Assembly: GCA_947498505.1 (NCBI GenBank)
Contig: CANMKG010000003.1
Location: forward strand, 124,001-188,000
DNA length: 64,000 bases
DNA from: an uncultured Maribacter sp.
GTDB taxonomy: Bacteria; Bacteroidota; Bacteroidia; Flavobacteriales; Flavobacteriaceae
Direction: 5' to 3'
Shown here: in pieces, positions 35,580 to 44,923 of the stretch
Position numbering within the stretch: the first letter of the stretch is position 1
Layout: every line of letters begins with the position of its first letter
The notes under the pieces: model-generated
What the model was told of the DNA's origin: nothing
Databases searched by the model: none
What the model saw: only the letters and a program-made list of their open reading frames with translations
Translations under genes and position numbers: made by a program

Positions 35580-37355
35580 TTACAATTGCTTATCTATTAA
35601 TGAAATTACATCACTTGCAGAATCGTAATCTTGATTCATTTGAACATCTGAAAAAGGGCTATATCTAGCCATTTCACAGTTTTTAAGTAAATTAATAAAG
35701 GCATTTATTTGAGCATCATCAATTTGCTTTTCAGACAATAAGCTAGATATTTTTTCTTTGCTAAACTCAAACGTTTCTATTTTGAGTTTTGCCTTTAAAT
35801 AATTGTGCAACGCTTTTTCTAAGGCAACATAAAAAGAATCTTTATTTCCGAGTTCCTTCTTAGCTTTAGATAAAAACTTACGAGCAAGTTTGTTTGCTTT
35901 TTTAATTTTATTACCAATTACATCACTTGCCATGGCATTTCTTTTCTTAAGAACAACAATGGTTATTGGAATTAACAGTAAGGGCAATAACAGCCATAGG
36001 AAAAAGAGGAGAGAACCAAAGAAATAATTATCGCCAATTGCTTTTAAGTTTGGAGTTAATTTTATAAAATTAAATTGATTACCAGTACTTACAACTGCTT
36101 GTTTACTAACGGAATTATTTCCGGATACATTAGAATTACTATTTGTTGGTCCGTTTAAAACGTTAATAATAATTTCATCAGAATCAATAGTAACATATTC
36201 CTCTGTTTTAGGGTTGAAATAACTAAATGAAATAGGAGGAATAGGATATTTGCCCTTAAACTCAGGAACAATGGTATATTGATTGCTTACTTTACCTTGC
36301 ATTCCTGATATTGTAGTGCGGACACCTTCAACAAATTCTGGATCATAAACTTCTAGCGAACTTGGTAAGTTTGGTTCTGGTAATTGAAAAAGTTTTAAGT
36401 TTCCTTTTCCACTAATTTCAACTTTTGCTTGCAATGATTCTGAGGCGTTGAGCTCTGTTTTACTTGCTGTAACCGAAAAGTCAAAATCACCAACAGCGCC
36501 TCCAAAGTCACTTGGCCTTCCAGCTAAAGGAAGTTCTTTTACAGTAATGGTACGTTTACCTGCGGCAATATTTTTATTGGTTTGAGAGTAAAGTGGTCTT
36601 CCAAAAAAATCTCGCTTATTAATAGGTACATCAACGGTAACTTCAATTGAAAACGGTTCAATGTTTAATTTTCCGGACTTTTGAGGATAAAGAACAACTC
36701 TTTTTAATGGAACATAGCGGTACGGCTTTCCTTTATATGTTCCGTTTTGCCAATTTGCTCTAGATATCTGAATGTCTTGACTCCAAAAGTTGTTATACTT
36801 TGGATTATCTAAAGGTCTATAGTTTGAAATTCTTATAGACGGACTTACATAAAGTTTATATACAACGCTAATTGCTTCATTTAAATAAGGACTTGCCTTA
36901 GAAACTTCGGCTATTAAGTGAAGGTTGTCATCCGCAATATCATCAACAGTCATTTGGTCACTAGGCTTATCTACTGCTGATGTAACGGTAATAGTTTTAG
37001 GAATAGACTTGTATGTTTTTCCAGAAATAACAATGGTTGCCTGTTGGATTGTAAATTTCCCTTTTGCGGTAGGCGCTAATGTATACGAATAGGTTTTTGA
37101 AAAGCTTCTAACTCCGTTTACCCATGAGGAACTTATAGATTGCGATGGCCCCATTAAAACCCTAAACCCGTTAAAATTTGGAGGGTTAAAATTATCACCA
37201 TCCTTATTCATTGTAAAGTCTACTCTTAAACGCTCATTTAAGCCTAATTTTGGTTTACTAACCTTTATTTCAAAAGTGACTGCCCCACCATCCTGAGCCT
37301 TTAGGGAAAAGACAAAACATAGTAACGAAAGTATAACGAAACAGCGTTTAAGCAT
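35580..37355 (-). CDS. batD: BatD: large membrane-anchored beta-domain protein
   Basis: This is a 591-residue protein from the ATG at 37355 (MLKRCFVILSLLCFVFSLKAQ, a signal peptide). An ATG at 37379 in frame would overlap batC and add 8 residues. The periplasmic part consists of several Ig-like beta domains (VSKASPYLNEAISVVYKLYV and FDFSVTASKTELNASE). A membrane segment is at about 450-470 and a cytoplasmic helical tail follows. The protein family (BatD/oxygen tolerance) is thought to sense or hold substrates for the MoxR-VWA machine. Confidence 0.85.
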   Translation of the reverse strand: MLKRCFVILSLLCFVFSLKAQDGGAVTFEIKVSKPKLGLNERLRVDFTMNKDGDNFNPPNFNGFRVLMGPSQSISSSWVNGVRSFSKTYSYTLAPTAKGKFTIQQATIVISGKTYKSIPKTITVTSAVDKPSDQMTVDDIADDNLHLIAEVSKASPYLNEAISVVYKLYVSPSIRISNYRPLDNPKYNNFWSQDIQISRANWQNGTYKGKPYRYVPLKRVVLYPQKSGKLNIEPFSIEVTVDVPINKRDFFGRPLYSQTNKNIAAGKRTITVKELPLAGRPSDFGGAVGDFDFSVTASKTELNASESLQAKVEISGKGNLKLFQLPEPNLPSSLEVYDPEFVEGVRTTISGMQGKVSNQYTIVPEFKGKYPIPPISFSYFNPKTEEYVTIDSDEIIINVLNGPTNSNSNVSGNNSVSKQAVVSTGNQFNFIKLTPNLKAIGDNYFFGSLLFFLWLLLPLLLIPITIVVLKKRNAMASDVIGNKIKKANKLARKFLSKAKKELGNKDSFYVALEKALHNYLKAKLKIETFEFSKEKISSLLSEKQIDDAQINAFINLLKNCEMARYSPFSDVQMNQDYDSASDVISLIDKQL

Positions 37356-37362
37356 TAATATG

Positions 37363-38229
37363 TTACCAATCTTTCTCATTCTTTACTTTAACTCCTTTTA
37401 CCTTTTTAGCATCAATTTTATCTTGAACCTTTTTTTCTTCGTTTTGCATGGCTTCTAGCAAGTTTTGAATTTGCTGTTTAGATAATTGATTAGGTCTAGG
37501 TTGAGGTTGTTCTTGAGGCTTATCTCCTTTTTTATCCTTTGGCTGCTTTTCTTCCTCTTTCTTTTTATCTCCATCCCCTTCTTTATTATCCTCTTTATCT
37601 TTTTGGTCTTTTTGATCCCCTTCGTCTCCTTTATCCTTTTGATCCTTTTGATCTTGATTTTCCTTATCCTGATCTTTGTTATCTTCCTTTTTGTCCTCCT
37701 TATCTTTTTGATCCTGGTTTTTGTCGTCTTGATTTTTGTCTTGATTCTTCTCGTCTTCTTCCTGCTGTTTTTTAAGCAGTTCTTTGGCAAGTGCTAAATT
37801 ATAACGGGTTTCTTCATCAGTAGGATTATTACGAAGGGCTTGCTTATAAGCCTCAACCGCTTTTTCGTATTCTTTACGTTTCATAAAAACGTTACCCATA
37901 TTATGGTAAGCTTTATGTTTTTCCGGTTTGCTAGTTGCTTTTTCTCCCGCTTGCTTAAAACGTCCAAAAGCTTCACTATAAGTTTCGTTGGTATAATAGG
38001 CGTTTCCTAAATTGTAGGAAGCATTACTATTTTCGCCATTTTTAGAGATTGCTTTTCTATAATCTGCTTCAGCCTCAGCAAATTTATTTTGGTCCAAGTT
38101 TTTATTTCCTTCCCATGTGTAATTATTGGAAGATTTAATTGCTTTTTGCTTGGCTTTATCATCTTCTTCTTGACTAAAACCTAACAAACATGTAAAAAGT
38201 AAAACCGTTAATGTTATAATATGCTTCAT
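37363..38229 (-). CDS. batC: BatC: TPR protein with a highly charged tail
   Basis: This 288-residue protein starts at the ATG at 38229, one base after batB ends (38231), giving MKHIITLTVLLFTCLLGFSQ as signal peptide. TPR repeats are at about 35-140 (NASYNLGNAYYTNETYSEAF, AYHNMGNVFMKRKEYEKA). A low-complexity segment of about 80 residues made of Asp, Lys, Gln, Asn and Glu follows, then a short conserved end (NQLSKQQIQNLLEAMQNEE). The tail is natively disordered and its repeats are the source of several false frames on both strands. Confidence 0.85.
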   Translation of the reverse strand: MKHIITLTVLLFTCLLGFSQEEDDKAKQKAIKSSNNYTWEGNKNLDQNKFAEAEADYRKAISKNGENSNASYNLGNAYYTNETYSEAFGRFKQAGEKATSKPEKHKAYHNMGNVFMKRKEYEKAVEAYKQALRNNPTDEETRYNLALAKELLKKQQEEDEKNQDKNQDDKNQDQKDKEDKKEDNKDQDKENQDQKDQKDKGDEGDQKDQKDKEDNKEGDGDKKKEEEKQPKDKKGDKPQEQPQPRPNQLSKQQIQNLLEAMQNEEKKVQDKIDAKKVKGVKVKNEKDW

Positions 38230-38230
38230 T

Positions 38231-39277
38231 TTATTCAACAGTTTTTTCGTTAAATAAATTCAATTTTTTCAACCACTTGGTTTTTCGATCTAACAAAAAT
38301 ATATCCAAAAATAAGATTAAAAGTCCAACACCTAAAAACCATTGGTATTGATCTTTGTATTCTGAAAATTGTTTAGATTCAAACTCTGTTTTATCCATTT
38401 GATTTAGCTGCTCAGTAATAATTGTAACCGCAGCCTCAGTATTTGCACCGTCAATATATTCTCCGTCACCATCGCTTGCAATATCTTCTAATATAGTTTG
38501 ATTTAGTTTAGTGATAACAACTTCTCCTTCTAAATCCTTTTTCAAGGTTTGCAAAACACCATTTTTCTTAATAGGTATTGGCGCTCCTTTTGCTTTTCCA
38601 ACTCCAATGGTAAATATTCTAATACCTTCATTTTTGGCATCTTCTACTGCTGAAAGAGTGGAGTTTTCTGAGTGGTCTTCTCCGTCTGAAATAATAAAAA
38701 GTACTCTGTTGGTTTGCTCTTCATCATTGTAATAAGTGGTCGCTAAGTTTATGGCTTCATTAATAGCAGTTCCTTGAGAGGTAAGCATATCTGTATTCAT
38801 GCTCTGAAGGAACATTTTGGCAGCACCATAATCCGTTGTAATAGGTAGTTGAGGATATGCTTGACCCGCATAGGCAATAATACCAATACGATCACTAGCC
38901 AAATTATTTATGATTTCTGAAACTAATCTTTTAGCTTTCTCTAAACGATTTGGAGCAATATCTTCGGCAAGCATACTTTTAGAAACATCTAAAGCAAAAA
39001 CAATATCTACCCCTTCTCGTTTTACGGTTTCTAATTTTGTTCCAATTTTTGGATTTACTAGCGCTATAATTAATAAAGAAAGACCAATTAAAAAGAAGAT
39101 GAGTTTAAGTGTAGATTTAAAGCTTGAACGTTCTGGGGTTAGCCTTTTTAATAAGGGTAGTTCAGCAAATTTTTTCTGAGTTCTCTTTTTCCAAAATAAT
39201 AGTAGCACAAAAAGAACCACTATCACTGGAACAATGCAGAGCAAATAAAAATATATTTTTTCGTCTAACTGAATCAT
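38231..39277 (-). CDS. batB: BatB: VWA-domain membrane protein
   Basis: This 348-residue protein has two N-terminal membrane segments, a VWA domain (about residues 85-290) and a C-terminal membrane segment. The MIDAS metal site is seen as FALDVSKSM and later SDGEDHS. VWA proteins of this class bind a metal ion and a partner protein, and act with MoxR and the DUF58 protein. It is 3 bases after batA. Confidence 0.9.
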   Translation of the reverse strand: MIQLDEKIYFYLLCIVPVIVVLFVLLLFWKKRTQKKFAELPLLKRLTPERSSFKSTLKLIFFLIGLSLLIIALVNPKIGTKLETVKREGVDIVFALDVSKSMLAEDIAPNRLEKAKRLVSEIINNLASDRIGIIAYAGQAYPQLPITTDYGAAKMFLQSMNTDMLTSQGTAINEAINLATTYYNDEEQTNRVLFIISDGEDHSENSTLSAVEDAKNEGIRIFTIGVGKAKGAPIPIKKNGVLQTLKKDLEGEVVITKLNQTILEDIASDGDGEYIDGANTEAAVTIITEQLNQMDKTEFESKQFSEYKDQYQWFLGVGLLILFLDIFLLDRKTKWLKKLNLFNEKTVE

Positions 39278-39280
39278 AAT

Positions 39281-40279
39281 TTATATAAAACTCCTAAAAA
39301 TAGTATTTCGTAATATCCATTCTATCACTAATAAACCTAGTGCTAAAAGCACCCATGGTCTAAATTTTTCTTCGTATTTATGATATTTAAACTCTTCAAT
39401 TTCGGTTTTTTCAAGTTTATTTATTTCATCATAAATGGCTTCTAGTTTTTTATTATTTGTTGCTCTAAAGTATTTACCTCCAGTAAGTTTGGCAATATCT
39501 TTTAACAAATCTTCATCAATTTTTACTTCTGATAATCCATATCTAAATGATCCATCAGCGTTATAAGCAATTGGAGAGAGAGCGTTACCATTAGTTCCAA
39601 GTCCAATAGTGTATGTTTTTATACCAAATTCTACAGCTAAATCAGCAGCTGTTTGAGGTTCAATAAAACCAGAGTTATTTACCCCATCAGTTAAAAGTAT
39701 AATGATTTTACTTTTTGCTTTACTTTCTTTTAAACGATTTACTGATGTTGCCAAGCCCATACCAATAGCAGTACCATCATTTAATTGTCCGTAACTAATT
39801 TCTTTTAGGGTTCTTAAAGCAATAGATTTGTCACTAGTGACTGGGGTTTTAGTATAGCTTTCTCCTGCATATACTACAAGTCCAATACGATCATTCGGGC
39901 GTTTTTTAATAAAGTCCGCAGCTACTTCTTTTAAAGCAGATAATCTATTTGGCTTTAGGTCTCGTCCCAGCATACTGGAAGAGACGTCTATTGCCATAAC
40001 AATGTCAATACCTTTAGTTGTTTTAGTTTTTGTTGAAATTTCTTCGGTTTGAGGTCTTGCTAGCGCAACAATTACTGCTGTCAATGCCAATAGTCTTAAT
40101 AAAAAAAGAAGAGGCTTAATTTTTGGCAAAAAGCTGGAATACGTAAATCCTTTTATACTTGATATTTTTAACGAAGCATTTTGCTCTTTACGTTTAAAAA
40201 AATACCACAGCAAGGCAACTGGAAGTAGTAAAAACAACCAAAATAACTCAGGATTAGCAAATGATATATTTTCTAACAT
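39281..40279 (-). CDS. batA: BatA: VWA-domain membrane protein
   Basis: This 332-residue paralogue of BatB has the same layout: an N-terminal membrane pair, a VWA domain with intact MIDAS (MAIDVSSSM, TDGVNNSG) and a C-terminal membrane helix. BatA and BatB are the two VWA subunits of the aerotolerance machine. The start at 40279 abuts the stop of the preceding gene at 40280. Confidence 0.9.
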   Translation of the reverse strand: MLENISFANPELFWLFLLLPVALLWYFFKRKEQNASLKISSIKGFTYSSFLPKIKPLLFLLRLLALTAVIVALARPQTEEISTKTKTTKGIDIVMAIDVSSSMLGRDLKPNRLSALKEVAADFIKKRPNDRIGLVVYAGESYTKTPVTSDKSIALRTLKEISYGQLNDGTAIGMGLATSVNRLKESKAKSKIIILLTDGVNNSGFIEPQTAADLAVEFGIKTYTIGLGTNGNALSPIAYNADGSFRYGLSEVKIDEDLLKDIAKLTGGKYFRATNNKKLEAIYDEINKLEKTEIEEFKYHKYEEKFRPWVLLALGLLVIEWILRNTIFRSFI

Positions 40280-41935
40280 TTATATAGCCGATTTTACATC
40301 TACCGAGGTTAATATTCTATCTATAATCTGTTGAGCATACGGATTATCATCAATGTATTTTAAAAATACAACTTGATGAAACCCTTTTCCGCCAAAGCTT
40401 AAAATCACATACTTTCCTGTAAGAAGTTCTTTTGAACCAGGAACTTTAAATTTTCCACTTCCGTAAACTTTAAGTCCTTTGACAGCAGATACAGTTGTAA
40501 ATTCTTCTTGTTTTGTTGTAATATTTTTAACGCCAGAGTTTTCTAGACTTTTAATAAAATCTTCAACTGCTTTTTCATGGTCGGGTTCTACCTCTTGTGT
40601 ATAGGTGGAAGACATGGTGCTAACATGAACTAAGCCTTCTCCGTTTAGCTCAAAAGTTTGCATTTCTTTAATTTGAGCTTTAGCTTCAGGAGGAAGTTTT
40701 ACTTCTTGACGGATAAGAACATCAGGTGTTTCAATACTTATTGGTGGAAAACCATATGAGCTAGTTACCCATTCTCCTTCGAGCAACCTTTTTGTTGGAT
40801 GTCCCAACAAGGTGTCTTTTGAATACTCAAAACCGTAATATGCAAATAATGAGGTAATAGATATTATTACTGCAGCGGCTGCGGCAATGCCAATATAAAC
40901 TAGTTTTTTCTTTTGTTTTTTTCTTGCAAGCTCTTCTTGATATTCAGCTTCTTCTAATAGTTCTTCAACAGTAGGTTCTGGAATAGCTTCTTTTGTTTTT
41001 ATAACTATTTGTTCAACCGACTTTCGATCTTGTTCGGCGACTGATGTTTCTGGTTTTGATTTCGCAAATTTTACTAAATCTGCAGTTTGTAATATTCTTT
41101 TAAATTGATATAGAGTGTCTTTGTCTAAATCTAATTTACCAGAATCCTTAAGAAGTTCTAAACGGTCTATTAATTGATCCGTTGTACTTTCTAAGGCAGA
41201 AACTTTTACATCTTCTTCTAGATAAGACCTTACAATGTCAGTTAATTCTGAGTAGTACTTTTTGTATTCGTCTTGAATTAAATATTTGGAGTTTTCAAGA
41301 TTTTTTAATTCTAGCAGTGCTCTATCGTATGGAGGTAGTAAAGCTACTTTTTCTTCCTCAGTTAATGGTTTTTCACGAATTACAAACCAATATAGTAAAG
41401 CAAGCAAAATTAAAAGTCCACAAAAAATCCATAACCCTAATCTTAAGTACTCACCACTACTTTTTTCAACTTCAATTAGAGGTTTAATATCATACATTTT
41501 TTGAGCAGTGGTGTCTACAGCCACCGTTGCAACGTTTACTTGTAGAGAGTCTGTAAAAAATGCTTTTCCATTAATTTCAATACGCTGAGCAGGTAGTTTG
41601 TATACTCCAGAATCAAACTGAGTTAATGCATAAATTTTTTGAAGTGTAATTCTATTTTTTTTACGAGTGGTGTCCGTCTTATAAGCTTCAACAGTTTCTA
41701 AGGGTGAAAAAGTTTGACCTTCAGGAAAAATCACTAAATCGGTAGAATCAGCCTCAACTGTAATTTTAAAATTAATTTGCTCACCAATTTTTATAGCTGT
41801 AGTGTCTACATTGGTTTTTACAGTTGGCGCATTTTGAGAAAAACCAATAAAACTACATGCAAAAAACAAGCACAAAAATGCATGTAGCTTATAGCTCCAA
41901 ACAACATTTTTACTATTTATTTTTTTACTTTTCAT
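40280..41935 (-). CDS. Accessory membrane protein of the Bat operon
   Basis: This 551-residue protein has a likely signal anchor, a beta-rich periplasmic domain (about 35-150) resembling BatD modules, a membrane helix at about 168-186, then a helical cytoplasmic region. A second membrane helix (around 345-365) leads to a C-terminal domain of about 170 residues. It sits between the DUF58 protein and BatA with a 4-base overlap on one side and contact on the other, so it is co-translated with them. The exact function is not known; it is a usual extra member in Flavobacteriaceae. Confidence 0.75.
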   Translation of the reverse strand: MKSKKINSKNVVWSYKLHAFLCLFFACSFIGFSQNAPTVKTNVDTTAIKIGEQINFKITVEADSTDLVIFPEGQTFSPLETVEAYKTDTTRKKNRITLQKIYALTQFDSGVYKLPAQRIEINGKAFFTDSLQVNVATVAVDTTAQKMYDIKPLIEVEKSSGEYLRLGLWIFCGLLILLALLYWFVIREKPLTEEEKVALLPPYDRALLELKNLENSKYLIQDEYKKYYSELTDIVRSYLEEDVKVSALESTTDQLIDRLELLKDSGKLDLDKDTLYQFKRILQTADLVKFAKSKPETSVAEQDRKSVEQIVIKTKEAIPEPTVEELLEEAEYQEELARKKQKKKLVYIGIAAAAAVIISITSLFAYYGFEYSKDTLLGHPTKRLLEGEWVTSSYGFPPISIETPDVLIRQEVKLPPEAKAQIKEMQTFELNGEGLVHVSTMSSTYTQEVEPDHEKAVEDFIKSLENSGVKNITTKQEEFTTVSAVKGLKVYGSGKFKVPGSKELLTGKYVILSFGGKGFHQVVFLKYIDDNPYAQQIIDRILTSVDVKSAI

Positions 41936-42798
41936 CCTCTTCGCTTAAAATAGCCTAGCAATTTTTTTACATAACTTTCGTCTACTCGGCAACTAATAAC
42001 ACCACAACCAGATTTTGCAAATGTGTTTTTATAATATTCCACATGCTCAGAATGATACTTTTCATACGCCGCTCGCACTTTTTTTGACTGGGTGTTAATC
42101 ACCTTACGTTCACCAGTTTCAGTATCTTCCATTTGAACCATACCAATGTTAGGAATTGTTTCCTCTCTTTGATCATATACTCTTATACCTGTAACATCAT
42201 GTTTGTTACCTGTAATTTTTAATGTCGTCTCATAATCATCTGCAATGAAGTCGGAAAGCATAAATACAATTGCTTTTTTCTTCATTACATTGGTAAGATA
42301 TTTTAGTGCTCCAGCAATATTTGTTTTATTACTTTTTGGTTTAAACTCTAGTAATTCTCGTATTATACGGAGCACATGACTTTTTCCTTTTTTAGGAGGA
42401 ATAAAAAGCTCAATTTCATCTGAAAATAAAATCAGGCCAACTTTATCATTATTTTGAAGTGCCGAAAAAGCTAAGGTTGCGGATATTTCGGTAATAATAT
42501 CTTTTTTAAATTGATTTGATGTTCCAAAGAATTCTGACCCACTAACATCAGCCATTAACATCATAGTTAGTTCTCGTTCTTCCTCAAAAACTTTAATGTA
42601 AGGTTCATTATATCTGGCGGTAACATTCCAATCAATGTTTCTAACATCATCACCAAATTGATACTGACGAACTTCGCTAAAAGTCATACCGCGACCTTTA
42701 AAAGTAGAATGATATTCTCCTCCAAAAATATGATCAGAAAGACGCCGTGTCTTTATCTCAATTTTGCGAACTTTTTTAAGTAATTCTTTAGTATCCAT
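41932..42798 (-). CDS. DUF58 protein of the MoxR-Bat machine
   Basis: In this 288-residue cytoplasmic protein the conserved DUF58 core spans GMTFSEVRQYQFGDDVRNID and WNVTARYNEPYIKVFEEERE (residues 36-76). A VWA-like part with LMADVSGSEFFG follows. DUF58 proteins accompany MoxR ATPases and VWA proteins and are thought to be substrate adaptors. The stop overlaps the next gene by 4 bases (ATGA). moxR is upstream, separated by 131 bases. Confidence 0.9.
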   Translation of the reverse strand: MDTKELLKKVRKIEIKTRRLSDHIFGGEYHSTFKGRGMTFSEVRQYQFGDDVRNIDWNVTARYNEPYIKVFEEERELTMMLMADVSGSEFFGTSNQFKKDIITEISATLAFSALQNNDKVGLILFSDEIELFIPPKKGKSHVLRIIRELLEFKPKSNKTNIAGALKYLTNVMKKKAIVFMLSDFIADDYETTLKITGNKHDVTGIRVYDQREETIPNIGMVQMEDTETGERKVINTQSKKVRAAYEKYHSEHVEYYKNTFAKSGCGVISCRVDESYVKKLLGYFKRRG

Positions 42799-42929
42799 TA
42801 GTATTAGGGTCTCTGGTTATAAAAATTTGCAGCGACTACCTTAAAATTGTTAAATGTATCGATGTTTATTCAGCATTACGTTTCTTTTTGTAAAGAAAGT
42901 GAAGCCTATGGTTATGGTGGTTAAAAGTT

Positions 42930-43931
42930 TTAAGGAACTTCTATTTCATTTACAATTTTGTTTATGATTTCTTCAGAGGTAATATTTTCTGCTTCCGCTT
43001 CGTATGTGATTCCAATACGGTGTCTAAGCACATCATGAACAACAGCTCTAACATCTTCTGGAACAACATAACCTCTACGTTTAATAAAGGCATAGCATTT
43101 TGCAGCATTGCCTAAATTAATACTACCTCTAGGTGATGCTCCAAAATTTATTAAAGGTTTTAAATCTTCTAAATTGTATTTTTCGGGATATCGGGTTGCA
43201 AAAATAATGTCGAGAATATATTTCTCAATTTTCTCGTCCATATAAACCTCTCTTACCGCTTTTTGAGCACTTAAAATTTGTTCTACACTAACAACAGGGT
43301 TTACTTCTTCAAATCCACCTTTTAAATTTTGCCTCATTATTAACTGTTCCTCATTAAGTTTAGGATAGTCAATCACAGTTTTAAGCATAAAACGGTCTAC
43401 TTGTGCTTCTGGTAATGGGTAAGTTCCTTCCTGTTCCACAGGGTTCTGGGTAGCCATCACTAAAAACGGTTTGTCTAAAACAAAAGTCTCATCGCCTATG
43501 GTTACCTGTTTTTCTTGCATAGCTTCTAAAAGAGCGGATTGTACTTTAGCAGGAGCACGGTTAATTTCATCAGCAAGCACAAAATTTGCAAAAATTGGAC
43601 CTTTTTTAATGGAAAAATCGTTTTCTTTTATATTATAGATTAATGTACCAACAACATCTGCGGGTAATAAATCTGGCGTAAATTGGATTCTACTAAAACT
43701 TCCTTTCACAGCTTTGGAAAGGGTATTTATGGCAAGTGTTTTTGCAAGACCTGGTACACCTTCTAAAAGAATATGTCCCTGCCCTAGAAGACCAATTAGT
43801 AATCTCTCCACCATATACTTTTGACCAACAATTACTTTGTTCATTTCAAGCATAAGAAGGTCAATAAAAGCGCTCTCTTTTGTAATTTTTTCGTTTACAG
43901 CGCTAATGTCTACCGTAGTATTTTCTTCCAT
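42930..43931 (-). CDS. moxR: MoxR-family AAA+ ATPase
   Basis: This 333-residue chaperone-like ATPase has Walker A GVPGLAKT (about 59-66), Walker B LADEINRAPAKVQSALLEAM, sensor 1 ATQNPVEQEGTYPLPEAQVD and a C-terminal lid. MoxR proteins act on VWA partners to insert metals or mature complexes. It opens the Bat gene set; 131 bases separate it from the DUF58 gene, so an internal promoter is possible. Confidence 0.95.
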   Translation of the reverse strand: MEENTTVDISAVNEKITKESAFIDLLMLEMNKVIVGQKYMVERLLIGLLGQGHILLEGVPGLAKTLAINTLSKAVKGSFSRIQFTPDLLPADVVGTLIYNIKENDFSIKKGPIFANFVLADEINRAPAKVQSALLEAMQEKQVTIGDETFVLDKPFLVMATQNPVEQEGTYPLPEAQVDRFMLKTVIDYPKLNEEQLIMRQNLKGGFEEVNPVVSVEQILSAQKAVREVYMDEKIEKYILDIIFATRYPEKYNLEDLKPLINFGASPRGSINLGNAAKCYAFIKRRGYVVPEDVRAVVHDVLRHRIGITYEAEAENITSEEIINKIVNEIEVP

Positions 43932-44167
43932 AAATTGTAATAATTTTAATCAGGTTTTTATTTAAAATTAACCTTAGCCGCAAATTGAAAATTTATTCAC
44001 TGTTTAGCTGTTAACAATTGGTTAAAAATTGAGCAAACTAAGTATTTTTTGGCAAGTTTTTAAGGTAATTCTTTTTAATTTCACAAACTAGGGTAAAAAT
44101 GATGTGTTATTTATAATGATTTTACTCTGGCAGATTTTTTTAATATCTAAAAAGATAAGTTACTTAA

Positions 44168-44923
44168 ATGGTTAAAAATGCTTTAATTACTGGGGCAACA
44201 AGTGGAATCGGGAAATCTACGGCTGAATTGTTTGCTGAACATAATATTAATTTAATTTTATGTGGTCGCAGACAAGAACGATTACAAGATTTACAGGAGC
44301 AGCTGAGTTCAAAAACTAAAGTACATACTTTAAACTTTGATATCCGCAGTAAAGGTGAAGTTTTTAATGCGATTAACAGCCTGCCAACTGAGTTTTCCAA
44401 TATTGATATATTAGTTAATAACGCTGGTAATGCGCATGGTTTGGATGCCATTGATACTGGTAATATTGATGATTGGGATGCAATGATGGATATTAATGTT
44501 AAAGGGTTGTTATATGTTTCGAAAGCGGTAATTCCTAAAATGGTAAATCAAAAATCTGGGCATGTTATTAATATTGGTTCCACAGCAGGAAAAGAAGTTT
44601 ATCCTAACGGAAACGTGTACTGTGCCAGTAAGCACGCAGTAGATGCCATAAACAAGGGTATGCGAATAGATTTAAATCAGTATGGTATTCGGGTGGGAGC
44701 TATTAACCCTGGACTTGTGGAAACAGAATTTAGCAATGTTCGCTTTAAAGGAGATAGTAAAAGAGCTGATGATGTATATAAAGGGTTTGAGCCCTTGAAA
44801 CCAGAAGATATCGCTGATATCATTTATTTTGCTATTAGTAGACCATATCATGTAAATATTGCCGATTTAGTAGTAATGCCAACTGCCCAGGCAAGCAGCA
44901 CTATTGTGAACAAGAAATTATGA
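44168..44923 (+). CDS. SDR-family oxidoreductase, YdfG-like
   Basis: This 251-residue short-chain dehydrogenase has ITGATSGIG near residue 8, NNAGNAHG at about 87, INIGSTAGKEVYPNGNVYCASK with the Ser-Tyr-Lys catalytic set, and NPGLVETEFS. It resembles the 3-hydroxy acid (serine or allo-threonine) dehydrogenase group represented by YdfG. The stop TGA overlaps the ATG of the next gene (ATGA), so the two are translationally coupled. Confidence 0.9.
   Translation: MVKNALITGATSGIGKSTAELFAEHNINLILCGRRQERLQDLQEQLSSKTKVHTLNFDIRSKGEVFNAINSLPTEFSNIDILVNNAGNAHGLDAIDTGNIDDWDAMMDINVKGLLYVSKAVIPKMVNQKSGHVINIGSTAGKEVYPNGNVYCASKHAVDAINKGMRIDLNQYGIRVGAINPGLVETEFSNVRFKGDSKRADDVYKGFEPLKPEDIADIIYFAISRPYHVNIADLVVMPTAQASSTIVNKKL

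Noticed and set aside
37455-37790. Lys/Arg/Ile-rich minus-strand frame inside batC
   Set aside because: A frame-shifted reading of the same repetitive tract; no start context, and batC itself is a well-supported gene.
37486-37797. Plus-strand hydrophobic reading frames opposite batC
   Set aside because: They are the complement of the low-complexity charged tail of batC; composition and position are fully explained by it.
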